Shown piece after piece: positions 18,295-27,400 of a DNA stretch of 55,021 nucleotides. The stretch comes from an uncultured Opitutaceae bacterium (GTDB taxonomy: Bacteria > Verrucomicrobiota > Verrucomicrobiia > Opitutales > Opitutaceae), in the NCBI GenBank assembly GCA_937942145.1, contig CALDFV010000203.1:1-55021 (forward strand), in the 5' to 3' direction. The translations under genes and the position numbers were made by a program. The notes under the pieces are model-generated. The model did not search any database and had not been told where the DNA came from. It saw only the letters and a program-made list of their open reading frames with translations. Each line of letters opens with the position of its first letter. Positions within the stretch are counted from its first letter, which is position 1.

Positions 18295-20100
18295 CTAGTT
18301 TTCAGAGAATATCTCGTCGAAGACGATCGTATCTGACGTCGGCGGGAGCCCCTCGCCATTCGCCTTAGCTGATTCGAAGTCTGCCTGTAAATCTGGATCA
18401 ACCCACCAATAATGCAAAGCGGACGCCTCGTCATTAAATTTGTCATAGACCGTTTCCGGAGTTCCAAACTTGTTCCAGTACATGATTCGCTGAAAGTCGA
18501 TCATCCATATCATCACCATCGGCATTTCGAGTTGAATCAAGTGATCAATCTCGCGAAGAATCTCCATTCGCTTGCCGATATCGAATTCCTTGAGCTGTTT
18601 TTCGATCAGCTGATCTACTTTGGCATTTTTGAATCCATAAATGTTGTTGCTCGACTTTCTATCGGCTTCTCTTGAGTGCCACATCCCCTCCGGGGAACGA
18701 AAGATAGGAGCGCCCCAAGCCGCCAGTGTCATCTCATAGTTGAACTCGTCCATGTCTTTGGTCCAAGCCGCCCAGTCTTTTTCCTGAATTCTCATCTCGA
18801 TGCCCACATCTTTGAGTGCCTCTTGGTAAATGACTAAATACTTGTTGAAATCAGGGCTTCGTCCCAAAAACGTAAATACAAAAGGCTCTCCATCCTTTTC
18901 CAAGATACCCGTGTCCGGATTAGCTTTCCAACCCGCCTCATCTAGGAGCTTCCTCGCTGTTTCGGGCTCATACTCGTACTGTAAATTGGTGTTCGGATGA
19001 TCTTCGCCATAAAGATCATGGTATATTGAATTCTGCATGAAATAGTCACCAAACAGCATCGTCTTATTAATCGTTCGGCGATCAAGCATATGGGCCATTG
19101 CTTTACGCACTCGGATATCATCGAACGGCGCCTTGCGCATATTCATGGGAAAACCCTGTATACCAATTGGGGCTTTGTTGTAAATTTTGTGCTTCGCAAT
19201 CCAGTGCTTGTCGAATGACTCGCCTTTCGCGTCTTCATTCCAAATTTGAGCCGTCGCGTAGGCAAATGTATCTACGTCGCCCGTCTTGAAGGCCTCCCAC
19301 ATTAGATCGCGCGTCGCATAGAACCGGAACTCGATGGTTTGAAAATTATCTGTCCCTATAAATCGCTTCTGGTCCTCCAACCACCAGTCGCTTCGGCGTT
19401 CCATTCGAAGGTAACTCCCTTCCTTCATTTCAGAAATCTTGTACCGCCCAGAGACAATCGGGAATTCAAAGTCCTGGTCATTGAAATCAAGCCCTTCGAA
19501 ATGGTGCTTAGGCAGAATAACGAAGGAAGCGAGTGATACCATATTGCTCCAATCAACTTTATCGGCCTTTAGCCGAATCGTCTTTTCGTCAATCAAATCA
19601 GGAATTCCGAATTTTTCCAACGAATGCTTGTGAACACCCGCGAGGCTTTTCGGGTCTAGGATGGTTTCCCAGGTGAACAAGAAATCTTGCGAAGTAATTG
19701 GCTCGCCATCACTCCAAACGGCATTCGAATCGAGATGGATCGTAAACGTCAACTGATCGTCGGAAACCTCAATCGAGCTAGCTAAACGCGGAGACCAATC
19801 CAGAGTCAAGGGATGCACGTCAAACAAGCCATCGTACAGCAAACTGAATACAGCCAGGCTCTGGGAAGTGTAGTTCGTATACAAATTAAAGCTGCTCGGA
19901 TAGGGTCCCAACACCATCTTAAACTTGCCGCCAATGATCGCGTCAGGACTAGCGATAGGGTCGTAATCGTCTTTCCAATTCGGACCGGGGTAAACCGCGG
20001 CAAGCGCATTCGAGCATAAAAATAGGAATACCTGACCCATCATTAGCATGCAAGTGGCCAAGCGAAAACGTTTCCGGTTAATTATCGAATTTTCAAACAT
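18295..20100 (-). CDS. yejA: YejA-like peptide-binding protein (SBP family 5)
   Basis: A 601-residue extracytoplasmic solute-binding protein, the same length as E. coli YejA. A signal peptide (FRLATCMLMMGQVFLFLCSNALA) ends near residue 34; no lipobox is evident. Family signs are GKFKMVLGPYPSSFNLYTNYTSQSLAV, WSDGEPITSQDFLFTWETI, RKAMAHMLDRRTINKTMLFGDY and the C-terminal LIEKQLKEFDIGKRMEILREID. It should capture peptides in the periplasm for YejBEF. It is first in the operon; the 204 bp upstream, shared with a divergent methyltransferase gene, must hold the promoter, which I could not place. Confidence 0.93.
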   Translation of the reverse strand: MFENSIINRKRFRLATCMLMMGQVFLFLCSNALAAVYPGPNWKDDYDPIASPDAIIGGKFKMVLGPYPSSFNLYTNYTSQSLAVFSLLYDGLFDVHPLTLDWSPRLASSIEVSDDQLTFTIHLDSNAVWSDGEPITSQDFLFTWETILDPKSLAGVHKHSLEKFGIPDLIDEKTIRLKADKVDWSNMVSLASFVILPKHHFEGLDFNDQDFEFPIVSGRYKISEMKEGSYLRMERRSDWWLEDQKRFIGTDNFQTIEFRFYATRDLMWEAFKTGDVDTFAYATAQIWNEDAKGESFDKHWIAKHKIYNKAPIGIQGFPMNMRKAPFDDIRVRKAMAHMLDRRTINKTMLFGDYFMQNSIYHDLYGEDHPNTNLQYEYEPETARKLLDEAGWKANPDTGILEKDGEPFVFTFLGRSPDFNKYLVIYQEALKDVGIEMRIQEKDWAAWTKDMDEFNYEMTLAAWGAPIFRSPEGMWHSREADRKSSNNIYGFKNAKVDQLIEKQLKEFDIGKRMEILREIDHLIQLEMPMVMIWMIDFQRIMYWNKFGTPETVYDKFNDEASALHYWWVDPDLQADFESAKANGEGLPPTSDTIVFDEIFSEN

Positions 20101-20304
20101 GATTCAGTCAATTCGGGACATCGGTATGACGATTGAGTTCTTCAAACCGTTTCAACGCGATAGACCCCTCTGAAAAATAAACGGTTCCTAGGTGAAATTA
20201 TCACTCATTACGAGCATCAAAAGCTCGATAAGCGCGATCATGTTTGAGCATTCTTCCAAATTGAATTGCTCGGATCCTGTCCCGAAGGAATTCTTAGCCT
20301 GTTC

Positions 20305-21021
20305 ATGTACGCTCAGTTCGCAAAATGGTACGATTTCCACTATCGGTCAATCAAGGACTACCCCGCCGAAGCAGAGCGGATCGCTTACATACTGGAGAAA
20401 TTCGAGACTCAGCCAAAAGACATCCTTGATGTCGCTTGTGGGACCGGCGAACACGCTCGTATTCTGACTGAAACCTATGGTTACTCCGTCGATGGGATCG
20501 ACCTGGAACCAAATTTCATCGAGATCGCCCAATCTAAGAACCCAGGAGGGGAGTTCACCACGGCCGATATGCGGTCCTTTACGCTTCCAAAGCAATACGA
20601 CGCCATCACCTGCCTTTTCAGTTCAATCGGCTATTCGGAAACGACCACAGGATTAGAATCTGCCCTTTCTTCCATGGCAAGACATCTAAAACCCGGCGGC
20701 TGGCTCATCCTGGAACCCTGGGTCGAGCCCGATGAATGGAAGCCGGAACTAGTAGACGCAAACGAAAGCTTTGACGAGAAATCCAAGGTCAAGATCCTAC
20801 AGGCGCGGCAAGCCAGCACCGATGGGAGCGTTTCAGTCCTGCAAATTGACTACCATATCGAAACTCCGACTGAGACACTGGATTTCAGCGAGACGCATCG
20901 GCTAGGATTGTTTACGCGCGAACAAATCGAGTCCGCCCTCAAGAAATCCGCGTTTGAATCCCGCTACCTTCCCAAGGGAGTGCTGACCAATCCATTGTAC
21001 ATCGCTTGCTACACAGCTTAA
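20305..21021 (+). CDS. Class I SAM-dependent methyltransferase
   Basis: A 238-residue cytoplasmic protein. Motif I ILDVACGTGEHARIL, motif II-like VDGIDLEPNFIEIA, the adenine-site acidic region TTADMRSF and motif IV-like YDAITCLFSSIGY make it a seven-strand methyltransferase; LKPGGWLILEPW is the usual post-motif III segment. The substrate is unknown. The start is set at ATG 20305 (MYAQFAKWYDFHY, a common opening in this family); a TTG at 20266 would add 13 atypical residues. It ends 1 bp before the convergent mscS-type gene. Confidence 0.85.
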   Translation: MYAQFAKWYDFHYRSIKDYPAEAERIAYILEKFETQPKDILDVACGTGEHARILTETYGYSVDGIDLEPNFIEIAQSKNPGGEFTTADMRSFTLPKQYDAITCLFSSIGYSETTTGLESALSSMARHLKPGGWLILEPWVEPDEWKPELVDANESFDEKSKVKILQARQASTDGSVSVLQIDYHIETPTETLDFSETHRLGLFTREQIESALKKSAFESRYLPKGVLTNPLYIACYTA

Positions 21022-21022
21022 C

Positions 21023-22297
21023 TTAATCCGCCTTAGAACCCAATCCGTCCGCGATTCGCTCGGCGATATCCCCTTCAAATTGCAGTGAACGAGTTGGAAA
21101 GGCCATCGATGCGCCGCGAGCTTCGACCGCTTTCATGATCTTGATGTTTATCCGCTGCCGAATGTCCATGTGGGCGAGCCAGGCCGTGGTACTGGTGAAA
21201 TAATAGACAAGGATTTGCAGCGAGCTATCACCAAAATCGGTAAAGTTCACGAGAATGAAGTCCTGTTGGACGCCTTCGTCTTCCCTCAGTAACTCCTTAA
21301 TGTCCTCTACCAAATCGTGCATTGCGTCAGCCGGCGTACTGTACGTGACACCAATGTACTGCTTTACCCGCCGCTTGGGCATCTTGCTCCAGTTCTCGAT
21401 AATTTCGTTGGCCAATACCTTGTTTGGAATCGACATGAGCGATTTTGACCAGGTCCTTACTTTCGTGGAACGGAGCCCGATCTCTTCAACATCTCCATCG
21501 ACTTTGCTGCCGACTTGAATCCAATCCCCCACTCGGAAAGGGCGGTCTGCCACAAGCGAGACCGAACCAAAGAAATTGCCCAGCGTTTCCTGAGCCGCCA
21601 AGGCCACTGCCAGTCCGCCGATTCCCAATCCCGCAAGGAGCGAACTGACAGAATAGCCCAAGTTCTGCACCACCAGAATAACCGCAACGATGAACAAAAA
21701 GGTGCGAGTCGCTTTTTGTATTAGCGGTATAAATCCGTGAACCGCCATATCGCGCCGCTTCGCCAAACCCATCATCGTTTCCGCAAACACGTCTACCCCT
21801 CGCAAAATTCCCCAGAAGACAATTGTCATCGTTGCCGCCTTAACGCCTAGTACGATCGCCTTATCCCACTCCGGCGACAGATTCAGTACGGTGAGAGCGA
21901 TAAACAACCCAATGACGAAAACCATCCACCCCACAGGTCCCCGCATCGCAGGGATCATTCTGTCGTCAAATTCCCACGACGTCTTTTCCGCAATTCGATG
22001 CAACCAGTTTTCAAACAGGTATCCTACGATTTTCCGGGCAATGTAGGTCAGGAGAATAATTACAAAGCTCACTAAGAGCCGGCCCCACGAATTCTCTCCC
22101 ATTTCCTCTTGAAAAATTTCTGAGAGCATGGTCCTCGTCTCATCTCGAATCGACGTAAACTCACTCTGTCCAGAACTGGAGGCGCTTACCGATTCAGCCG
22201 CTTGAACCGCATTTTCGCCTCCGTCGTCTTGTCCCAAGAGGAACTGTCCCAAACAAAGCGATACAAGTGCAAGCCAGACTAAGTGATAGTTTTTCAT
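21023..22297 (-). CDS. MscS-family mechanosensitive channel
   Basis: A 424-residue protein: signal-like first helix (MKNYHLVWLALVSLCLGQF), an Asp/Ser-rich periplasmic stretch, then TMs near residues 80-200 and the pore helix LGYSVSSLLAGLGIGGLAVALAAQ. It is followed by the MscS beta domain (DRPFRVGDWIQVGSKVDGDVEEIGLRSTKVRTW...IPN) and the C-terminal alpha/beta cage. It relieves hypo-osmotic stress in E. coli relatives. The ATG at 22297 is preferred over a TTG at 22321. It is separated from the hsp20 genes upstream by a terminator, so it has its own promoter. Confidence 0.9.
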   Translation of the reverse strand: MKNYHLVWLALVSLCLGQFLLGQDDGGENAVQAAESVSASSSGQSEFTSIRDETRTMLSEIFQEEMGENSWGRLLVSFVIILLTYIARKIVGYLFENWLHRIAEKTSWEFDDRMIPAMRGPVGWMVFVIGLFIALTVLNLSPEWDKAIVLGVKAATMTIVFWGILRGVDVFAETMMGLAKRRDMAVHGFIPLIQKATRTFLFIVAVILVVQNLGYSVSSLLAGLGIGGLAVALAAQETLGNFFGSVSLVADRPFRVGDWIQVGSKVDGDVEEIGLRSTKVRTWSKSLMSIPNKVLANEIIENWSKMPKRRVKQYIGVTYSTPADAMHDLVEDIKELLREDEGVQQDFILVNFTDFGDSSLQILVYYFTSTTAWLAHMDIRQRINIKIMKAVEARGASMAFPTRSLQFEGDIAERIADGLGSKAD

Positions 22298-22373
22298 GGA
22301 TAAAGGAAAGTCGAACTTCAAACAGCCTCTCGAAGCAAAAGCAACACCGGATCCACCACGTCTGGAACGTAAA

Positions 22374-22409
22374 ACAAAAAACGCCGGCTCCCCTCCCCGG
22401 GAACCGGCG
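22374..22409 (-). terminator. Intrinsic terminator after the hsp20 pair
   Basis: On the minus strand CGCCGG (22409-22404) pairs with CCGGCG (22387-22382), extended by inner TCCC/GGGA pairing, and is followed by six T residues. It lies about 22 bp after the stop of the second hsp20 gene and before the mscS-type gene. Confidence 0.85.
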
Positions 22410-22430
22410 CCATCCTTGCGCTCAATGAGA

Positions 22431-22835
22431 TTATGAAATCTCTATCTTGCGCGGCTTTTGCTCTTCCTCCTTTGGCAAAGTAAGACGAAGCACACCATTG
22501 CTAGTTTCAGCCGAGATGCCTCCTTCGGCAACGCGGTCTCCGACCATTAGCTTCAACCGGTACGCGAAAGCCTCGTGGTCGCCGCTTATCGGCTTCCAGT
22601 CTTTAGGCGCCTTCCAGTTTCGCTCGCCGGTGAGCTCCAATATTCCATCGTGCAGCGTCAGCGTGACGTCTTCCCTGCCCACTCCGGGCAAGTCCACGTC
22701 GACACAAAAAGCATGGTCATCTTCTGTGATTTCATACCTGGGCCGTACGTATGTGATATCCTTAGATTCGTCATTCGAGCTCGGTTGGGGGCGACCCGCA
22801 ACCGAGGATGGTTTAAATACATTCAATAAAGTCAT
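22431..22835 (-). CDS. Hsp20/alpha-crystallin small heat-shock protein (second of a pair)
   Basis: A 134-residue small chaperone. The alpha-crystallin domain spans residues about 30-130: YEITEDDHAFCVDVDLPGVGREDVTLTLHDGILELTGER, ending in the conserved VLRLTLPKEEE. The N-terminal arm is short and rich in Ser/Pro. An AGGAGG Shine-Dalgarno sequence precedes the ATG. It lies 24 bp downstream of another Hsp20 gene with which it should form mixed oligomers or act in series, as IbpA/IbpB do. An intrinsic terminator follows. Confidence 0.93.
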   Translation of the reverse strand: MTLLNVFKPSSVAGRPQPSSNDESKDITYVRPRYEITEDDHAFCVDVDLPGVGREDVTLTLHDGILELTGERNWKAPKDWKPISGDHEAFAYRLKLMVGDRVAEGGISAETSNGVLRLTLPKEEEQKPRKIEIS

Positions 22836-22859
22836 TTTAGTTTCCTCCTGTTTTTGTTG

Positions 22860-23315
22860 TTAATTAATTTTGATCTGACGCGGTTTGAGCACCTCCGTTT
22901 TGGGGAAGGTCACGCTCAATACCCCATCTTCGTAGCCTGCTTCCACCTTGTCGGTATCCACACCCTCTGGGATCGAGAACGACTGCTTATAAGAAAGAGC
23001 GCTTTCCGAATCGTCTTTGCTGGACCGCGTTTTCCTTTCCGCAGAAAGCCTGAGCGCGTTGTCGCCTACTTCCAGAGATACGTCTTTGGGCTCGATTCCA
23101 GGAAGCTCGAGTTGAACGACAAACGAATCGTCATTCTCGTACCACCGTGGGCTCAGCGACCGGCCTCCCGCTTCAGGGATCCATTCACTGCCAACATCGA
23201 AAAGACTCGGCAAACTGCCAAAAAGCCTTTCGAACTCCTTTTCCAGATTCGTAAACGAATGTCCTGAAAACGGGGTGATTCCATATCTTGAATTAAACGG
23301 ACTTAAGTATTTCAT
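22860..23315 (-). CDS. Hsp20/alpha-crystallin small heat-shock protein (first of a pair)
   Basis: A 151-residue holdase chaperone that binds unfolding proteins in the cytoplasm. The N-terminal arm contains FTNLEKEFERLFGSLPS; the alpha-crystallin domain runs from about residue 55 (DSFVVQLELPGIEPKDVSLEVGDNALRLSAER) to VLSVTFPKTE. A strong GAGGAGG lies 6 nt before the ATG. The two Hsp20 proteins differ considerably, so this is an old duplication. Upstream is a promoter whose -10 sits inside an inverted repeat. Confidence 0.94.
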   Translation of the reverse strand: MKYLSPFNSRYGITPFSGHSFTNLEKEFERLFGSLPSLFDVGSEWIPEAGGRSLSPRWYENDDSFVVQLELPGIEPKDVSLEVGDNALRLSAERKTRSSKDDSESALSYKQSFSIPEGVDTDKVEAGYEDGVLSVTFPKTEVLKPRQIKIN

Positions 23316-23341
23316 ATATTCCTCCTCATTTTGAATTTGTT

Positions 23342-23381
23342 AATAGGATTGATAATACCTATTGTGCATAAATGATACCAA
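23342..23381 (-). promoter_or_regulatory. Putative hsp20 promoter with operator-like inverted repeat
   Basis: On the minus strand TTGGTA (23381-23376) and TATTAT (23357-23352) are spaced 18 bp. The -10 lies inside the inverted repeat AATAGG (23342-23347 on +)/CCTATT (23358-23363), so a repressor bound there would block the polymerase. Neither a CIRCE element nor a clear sigma-32 promoter is seen. Prediction only. Confidence 0.4.
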
Positions 23382-23660
23382 TTGATATTATTCTTAAGAC
23401 GTTGTTAATCAATTATATAATACCATGATACGCGGGAGATAGAGACACTATGTCTCAGTATTGCGCTAAACAACTGTGCCTCGACACATCAGCTGGCAAG
23501 AACGTCTGGTCCATCAATCGGGTACTCCGGATCCCTCCGAATTAATTTTTCAACCAGACGCTTCTAGAATGCTACCGCTTGCAGAACTGATGACACAGTT
23601 GCTCTTTTAAGAGATTGAACTCTGGCAAGCATGGCTCTTTCTTGCCGCAGACCCCACACG
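23382..23660. other. Intergenic region between hsp20 and the PatB-type gene with a long inverted repeat
   Basis: About 280 bp without a supported gene. CGTCTGGT (23503-23510) and ACCAGACG (23553-23560) are perfect 8-bp complements around 42 nt. The loop also holds GGG/CCC pairing possibilities (23520-23535). A second inverted repeat-rich AT tract (TTGAT...ATCAA, about 23382-23412) lies next to the hsp20 promoter. No SAM or other sulfur riboswitch consensus was recognised ahead of the lyase gene. Confidence 0.35.
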
Positions 23661-24806
23661 ATGGACTCGATATTCGACCAAGTACACGAACGCCGACACA
23701 CTGATAGCCAGAAATGGCAGAAGTACGCAGGCCAGGACATCTTGCCCATGTGGGTAGCTGACATGGACTTCAAGGCCCCAGAACCCGTCTTGCAAGCCTT
23801 GCACGACCGAATCGATCACGGCATCTTCGGCTACGCCCGTCCGGAGAGAGGTACGATCGAAGCGGTCCTCGGGATGCTGCAGCGCAACTATGACTGGGCA
23901 GTCGAAGAGGAATGGCTAGTCTGGCTGCCCGGATTGGTCGTAGGGCTCAACATTACTAGTCGGGCCTTTGCGGAACCTGGCGAAAAAATCCTGACGACGA
24001 CCCCCATCTACCCTCCCTTTCTCCTCGGCCCTCGTTTTCAGAATCGATCCGTTACTAAAGCGAAAATGGCTCTGGACGGAGACAAGTGGGTGATTGACTG
24101 GGAGGCGATGGAAGCGGCCGTCGATTCGCAAACCAGGATGTTCTTTTTCTGTAATCCACACAACCCGTGTGCCCGCGTATTCGACCGGTCAGAGCTAGAA
24201 GCGGTCGCCGCGTTTTGCCAACGTCACAACTTAATCCTATGTTCCGATGAAATCCATTGCGAACTATTGCTCGATGGACGGTCCCACACACCCATTGCCA
24301 CATTATCAGATGAGGTTTCGAAAAACTCCTTCACCCTTATCGCTCCGAGCAAGACCTACAATTTAGCGGGACTGGGCTGTTCGCTGGCCATTATCCCCGA
24401 TAAAGGTCTTCGCCATCGGTTCAATTCTGCGACTCGAGGGATCATGGCAGAGGTCAACAATCTCGGCTATACTGCCTGTGAAGCAGCTTATCGGGATGGG
24501 GGTCCCTGGCGAGAAGAACTCCTCCGTTATCTCGGAACCAATCGGGATTTCATCCACTCTTTCGTCAAAGAGCGCATTCCAGAAATTGGAATCTACCAGC
24601 ATGAAGCGACTTATCTTTCTTGGATGGACGTGACCGCCTTCGACCTGAGCGATCCCGTGGCCCATTTTGAATCGCACGGAGTTGGGCTTACCGACGGAGC
24701 TTTCTTCGATAGTCCCGGTCACGTTAGGCTCAACTTCGGATGCCCCCGCTCAACCTTAAAGGAAGGGCTCGAGCGAATGGAAAAAGCGGTCGACGCGCTG
24801 CGCTAG
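23661..24806 (+). CDS. MalY/PatB-type PLP aminotransferase (cystathionine beta-lyase)
   Basis: A 381-residue fold-type I PLP enzyme. The opening FDQVHERRHTDSQKWQKY matches the RxxTxSxKW start of PatB/MalY enzymes, followed by LPMWVADMDFKAPEPV. FFCNPHNPCARVF binds the cofactor, LILCSDEIHCELLLDG carries the conserved Asp, and LIAPSKTYNLAGLG holds the Schiff-base lysine. Family members cleave C-S bonds of cystathionine or cysteine, releasing homocysteine or sulfide. ATG 23661 is preferred because the family N-terminus starts there; ATG 23631 would add ten residues. It stands alone, convergent with the next gene. Confidence 0.9.
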   Translation: MDSIFDQVHERRHTDSQKWQKYAGQDILPMWVADMDFKAPEPVLQALHDRIDHGIFGYARPERGTIEAVLGMLQRNYDWAVEEEWLVWLPGLVVGLNITSRAFAEPGEKILTTTPIYPPFLLGPRFQNRSVTKAKMALDGDKWVIDWEAMEAAVDSQTRMFFFCNPHNPCARVFDRSELEAVAAFCQRHNLILCSDEIHCELLLDGRSHTPIATLSDEVSKNSFTLIAPSKTYNLAGLGCSLAIIPDKGLRHRFNSATRGIMAEVNNLGYTACEAAYRDGGPWREELLRYLGTNRDFIHSFVKERIPEIGIYQHEATYLSWMDVTAFDLSDPVAHFESHGVGLTDGAFFDSPGHVRLNFGCPRSTLKEGLERMEKAVDALR

Positions 24807-24823
24807 GTGGGGAACGCGTTTTT

Positions 24824-25447
24824 CTAATCGTCTCGGACTTCCTTAAGCTCAGAAAGGCGGTCGCCGAGATCCGCTAGGATTCTCAATGCCTCCTGAAAGC
24901 GGATTCGCATCGCGGCGTCTCCCATTTGACCGCACTCCCGGTATTCGAAAAATCCTTTCGAAAGCCGAAAGCACCCCACCCCTTTGAATTCAGTGATTTG
25001 CTCGCAGGTGGATTTATTGAGCATCGATTCGATGATCGTATTTGAATTCGTGTAGACTTCAAAGCTTTCCAATCCAGCATCAACTCGCCTCAATGAGTCA
25101 CCTCTAGCAAAACGCGCTCCACGATCACCTTCGACTGGTTCAAGGAGAATCTCCAACTCCCCCGCAAAAAGCATCTCTAGTGTCAAAGAAGTCCAGGTCT
25201 CCTTGGACTGGCCGCTCCCATGGTAATGATCGTACAAGCTAATCGGATACCCATGAAAATCGCCGGAAAGCGCGTACCGCTCCCCAATCCCTTTCCCCCA
25301 CTTGCTCGGGTAGGTTTTTCGCTGCAGTCGAAAACGCTTCTCCATGATCTCGTACTGGGCCAGCATCGCCTCTCTCGAACGTCCCAGCAGGCGAGGAACA
25401 ATAAGAAGAAGCACCGCGAAAACGGCCCCTATGATGAGGATGTTCAT
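24824..25447 (-). CDS. Membrane-anchored protein of unknown function
   Basis: A 207-residue protein with one N-terminal TM (MNILIIGAVFAVLLLIVPRLL, residues 1-21) and a cytoplasmic mixed alpha/beta domain. Positions such as YALSGDFHGYPISLYDHYHGSG and TSLTLEMLF resemble the predicted soluble domains of DUF3137-like proteins, but I cannot assign a family firmly. The C-terminal 30 residues form a helix (FQEALRILADLGDRLSELKEV). It is divergent from the SRAP gene, whose start lies 83 bp away. ATG 25447 is chosen because it places the TM at the N-terminus. Confidence 0.65.
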   Translation of the reverse strand: MNILIIGAVFAVLLLIVPRLLGRSREAMLAQYEIMEKRFRLQRKTYPSKWGKGIGERYALSGDFHGYPISLYDHYHGSGQSKETWTSLTLEMLFAGELEILLEPVEGDRGARFARGDSLRRVDAGLESFEVYTNSNTIIESMLNKSTCEQITEFKGVGCFRLSKGFFEYRECGQMGDAAMRIRFQEALRILADLGDRLSELKEVRDD

Positions 25448-25529
25448 AGTTTCAATTAATTGGTAAACATTGCGAAACCTCCGACACACGCCTTGTCAAA
25501 GGCCAGCGTTTCATACATTGTGGGGGAAG

Positions 25530-26267
25530 ATGTGCGGGCGTTATACATTGGTCAAGAAACCGATCTCGATCGGAAGCGACAAGAAGGGGAAAATAAGTTT
25601 TCCTCCACCGAGTGGCAGCAAAGAATATTCATTCAAAGCCCGCTACAACATCGCTCCAACCCAAAACAATCTTGTCATTAGGAAAGACTTAGAGGCGGGT
25701 ACGTTGACCGCGAACGAAATGCGTTGGGGGCTCGTTCCCAGTTGGTCAAAATCCGGTTCGACTACTTCGCTCCTCATAAATGCCCGTTCGGAAACAATCG
25801 CAGACAAACCGAGCTTCAAGGCGCCCTATCAGCGACGACGTTGCCTTGTGCCTGCGGACGGGTACTACGAGTGGAAACGTCAACGGAGCATTAACCAGCC
25901 CTACTATCTCCAGCTCAAGGACGAGGAGTTATTCTATATGGCTGGCATTTGGGAAACCTGGCACGATCCAGCCGGCAATTCCTCTGAGAGCTTTGCCATT
26001 CTAACCACTCAGGCCAACGCTCTCGTCTCAAAGATTCATGAACGCATGCCGGTCATACTTCAGGACGAGGGAGCCCACCAGTGGCTGGATGGAAATCCCG
26101 AAACCATCGAAACGGAGTCTCGATTTAATTTTTTCGCCGCGATAGGATCCGACCGAATGCAATGCCGGCCGGTCAATCCAATTGTGAACAACAACCAAAA
26201 CGATTCGCCCGAATGCATCGAGCCACCCCCGGTTGAAGCAAGCACCCAGCTCGATATGGGGTTTTAG
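25530..26267 (+). CDS. SOS response-associated peptidase (SRAP/YedK/HMCES)
   Basis: A 245-residue protein starting MCGRYTL, so removal of Met exposes the catalytic Cys2. This residue forms a thiazolidine crosslink with abasic sites in single-stranded DNA and protects replication forks. The other family landmarks are present: the RYNIAPTQ asparagine, EMRWGLVPSW, INARSETI, RRRCLVPADGYYEW with its active-site Glu, and KIHERMPVIL with the His. ATG 25530 is decisive since any longer form would bury the Cys; GGGGGAAG lies just upstream. It ends in 4-bp overlap with the convergent hydrolase gene. Confidence 0.95.
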   Translation: MCGRYTLVKKPISIGSDKKGKISFPPPSGSKEYSFKARYNIAPTQNNLVIRKDLEAGTLTANEMRWGLVPSWSKSGSTTSLLINARSETIADKPSFKAPYQRRRCLVPADGYYEWKRQRSINQPYYLQLKDEELFYMAGIWETWHDPAGNSSESFAILTTQANALVSKIHERMPVILQDEGAHQWLDGNPETIETESRFNFFAAIGSDRMQCRPVNPIVNNNQNDSPECIEPPPVEASTQLDMGF

Positions 26268-27286
26268 AATCCGCGGTTCCCTTGCGCTGCGAAAAACGAT
26301 AGCGCACGGCGTTCATGCCAGTAGCCCTCGGGTGCCTTGCGGCCCGGGAACCCACAGTGCCCTCCTGATCCCGGAATCTCTAGATGGAAGAGAGAGCTAG
26401 ATTGGGCAATCTCGCGAGGGAAGCAGGAATCCGAGAGGAACGGATCGTTCCTGGCGTTCACTAGTAAAGCCGGGCGATCCAGCCGATTCAAATACTGCTT
26501 GCAACTTGATTGGCTCCAATAGTCGATCGCGTCACGAAATCCATTTAGACGTGCCGTGTAAACGTTGTCGAATTCGTGAAACGACTTCATCTCAGAATGC
26601 CCCTCTTCGTATTCGTATTCCTGATATGTTTTTTCCTTTTCTCTTAGTTTCGCCCCGAGGAGCTTAATAAATCGTTTCATGTAAAAAGCGTTTCGCGATT
26701 CCGCTAAACAGTCGGCCGCCCCCGCCAAGTCACAGGGCACACTAAAGGCCGCGGCAGAACGGACAGATTTTGGGACTCTGGCAGAGTCTTCACCTAAATA
26801 CTTTAGCAATACATTCCCACCGAGGCTGAAGCCTACTAGAGAAATCCGGTCGTATCGCATGCTAACTTGATCCAGAACAAAGGCCAGTCCTTCTGTATCC
26901 CCACTATGGTAAAACCGCTTCAGGCGATTGGGCTCCCCACTACAACCCCTCAAATTCAAGGCTCCCACCGCATAGCCTGATCTCTGAAAAGATCGGGCCA
27001 TTGACTTCACGTAGGGTGCATGGCTGTCCCCTTCCAGGCCATGGAGAATTATGCAGCAACGCGCCTCATTGTGGACTGCGTTTGACTCTAGCCAATCCAG
27101 ATCCATGAAATCGGAGTCGAGTAATTCGAATCTCTCGCGTCTATACTCGACCCGTATTCTTCGCCTGGTGACATTGGGAAGAATCGTCTGCCAATGAGCG
27201 CTGGGAAGAAACCAAGGAGCCGTGTATGTGGATGCTTCGGATAGCGGCACGGCAATTAAAAGAGAAGGATCATCCACGCGGCGCAA
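26264..27286 (-). CDS. YheT-like alpha/beta hydrolase
   Basis: About 337-340 residues of the YheT/ABHD1 group. The N-terminal APWFLPSAHWQTILPNV and the oxyanion region ILHGLEGDSHAPYVKSM are typical, the nucleophile elbow is VGFSLGGNVLLKYLG, and the Asp and His are in NARNDPFL and GGHCGFPG. Family members act on short acyl esters; physiological roles are unclear. The start is uncertain: TTG 27286, GTG 27277 and GTG 27247 all lie ahead of the conserved region and no ATG is available. It is divergent from mgtE. Confidence 0.85.
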   Translation of the reverse strand: MRRVDDPSLLIAVPLSEASTYTAPWFLPSAHWQTILPNVTRRRIRVEYRRERFELLDSDFMDLDWLESNAVHNEARCCIILHGLEGDSHAPYVKSMARSFQRSGYAVGALNLRGCSGEPNRLKRFYHSGDTEGLAFVLDQVSMRYDRISLVGFSLGGNVLLKYLGEDSARVPKSVRSAAAFSVPCDLAGAADCLAESRNAFYMKRFIKLLGAKLREKEKTYQEYEYEEGHSEMKSFHEFDNVYTARLNGFRDAIDYWSQSSCKQYLNRLDRPALLVNARNDPFLSDSCFPREIAQSSSLFHLEIPGSGGHCGFPGRKAPEGYWHERRALSFFAAQGNRGF

Positions 27287-27400
27287 GTCGCGAATTCCCC
27301 GGATATCGTCTCTACACTGGACCGTTCACCCGGTTGACTTTTTTCCATTTTATGGAACAGGCGACTTGAAGCTGATCCGCGAAGCCCTACAACTAACCAA

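Noticed and set aside
23461-23660. SAM riboswitch before the PatB-type lyase
   Set aside because: An inverted repeat is present but none of the conserved SAM-I/II/SAH core sequences.
27287-27400. M-box magnesium riboswitch before mgtE
   Set aside because: The gap is only 114 bp and shows no M-box sequence.
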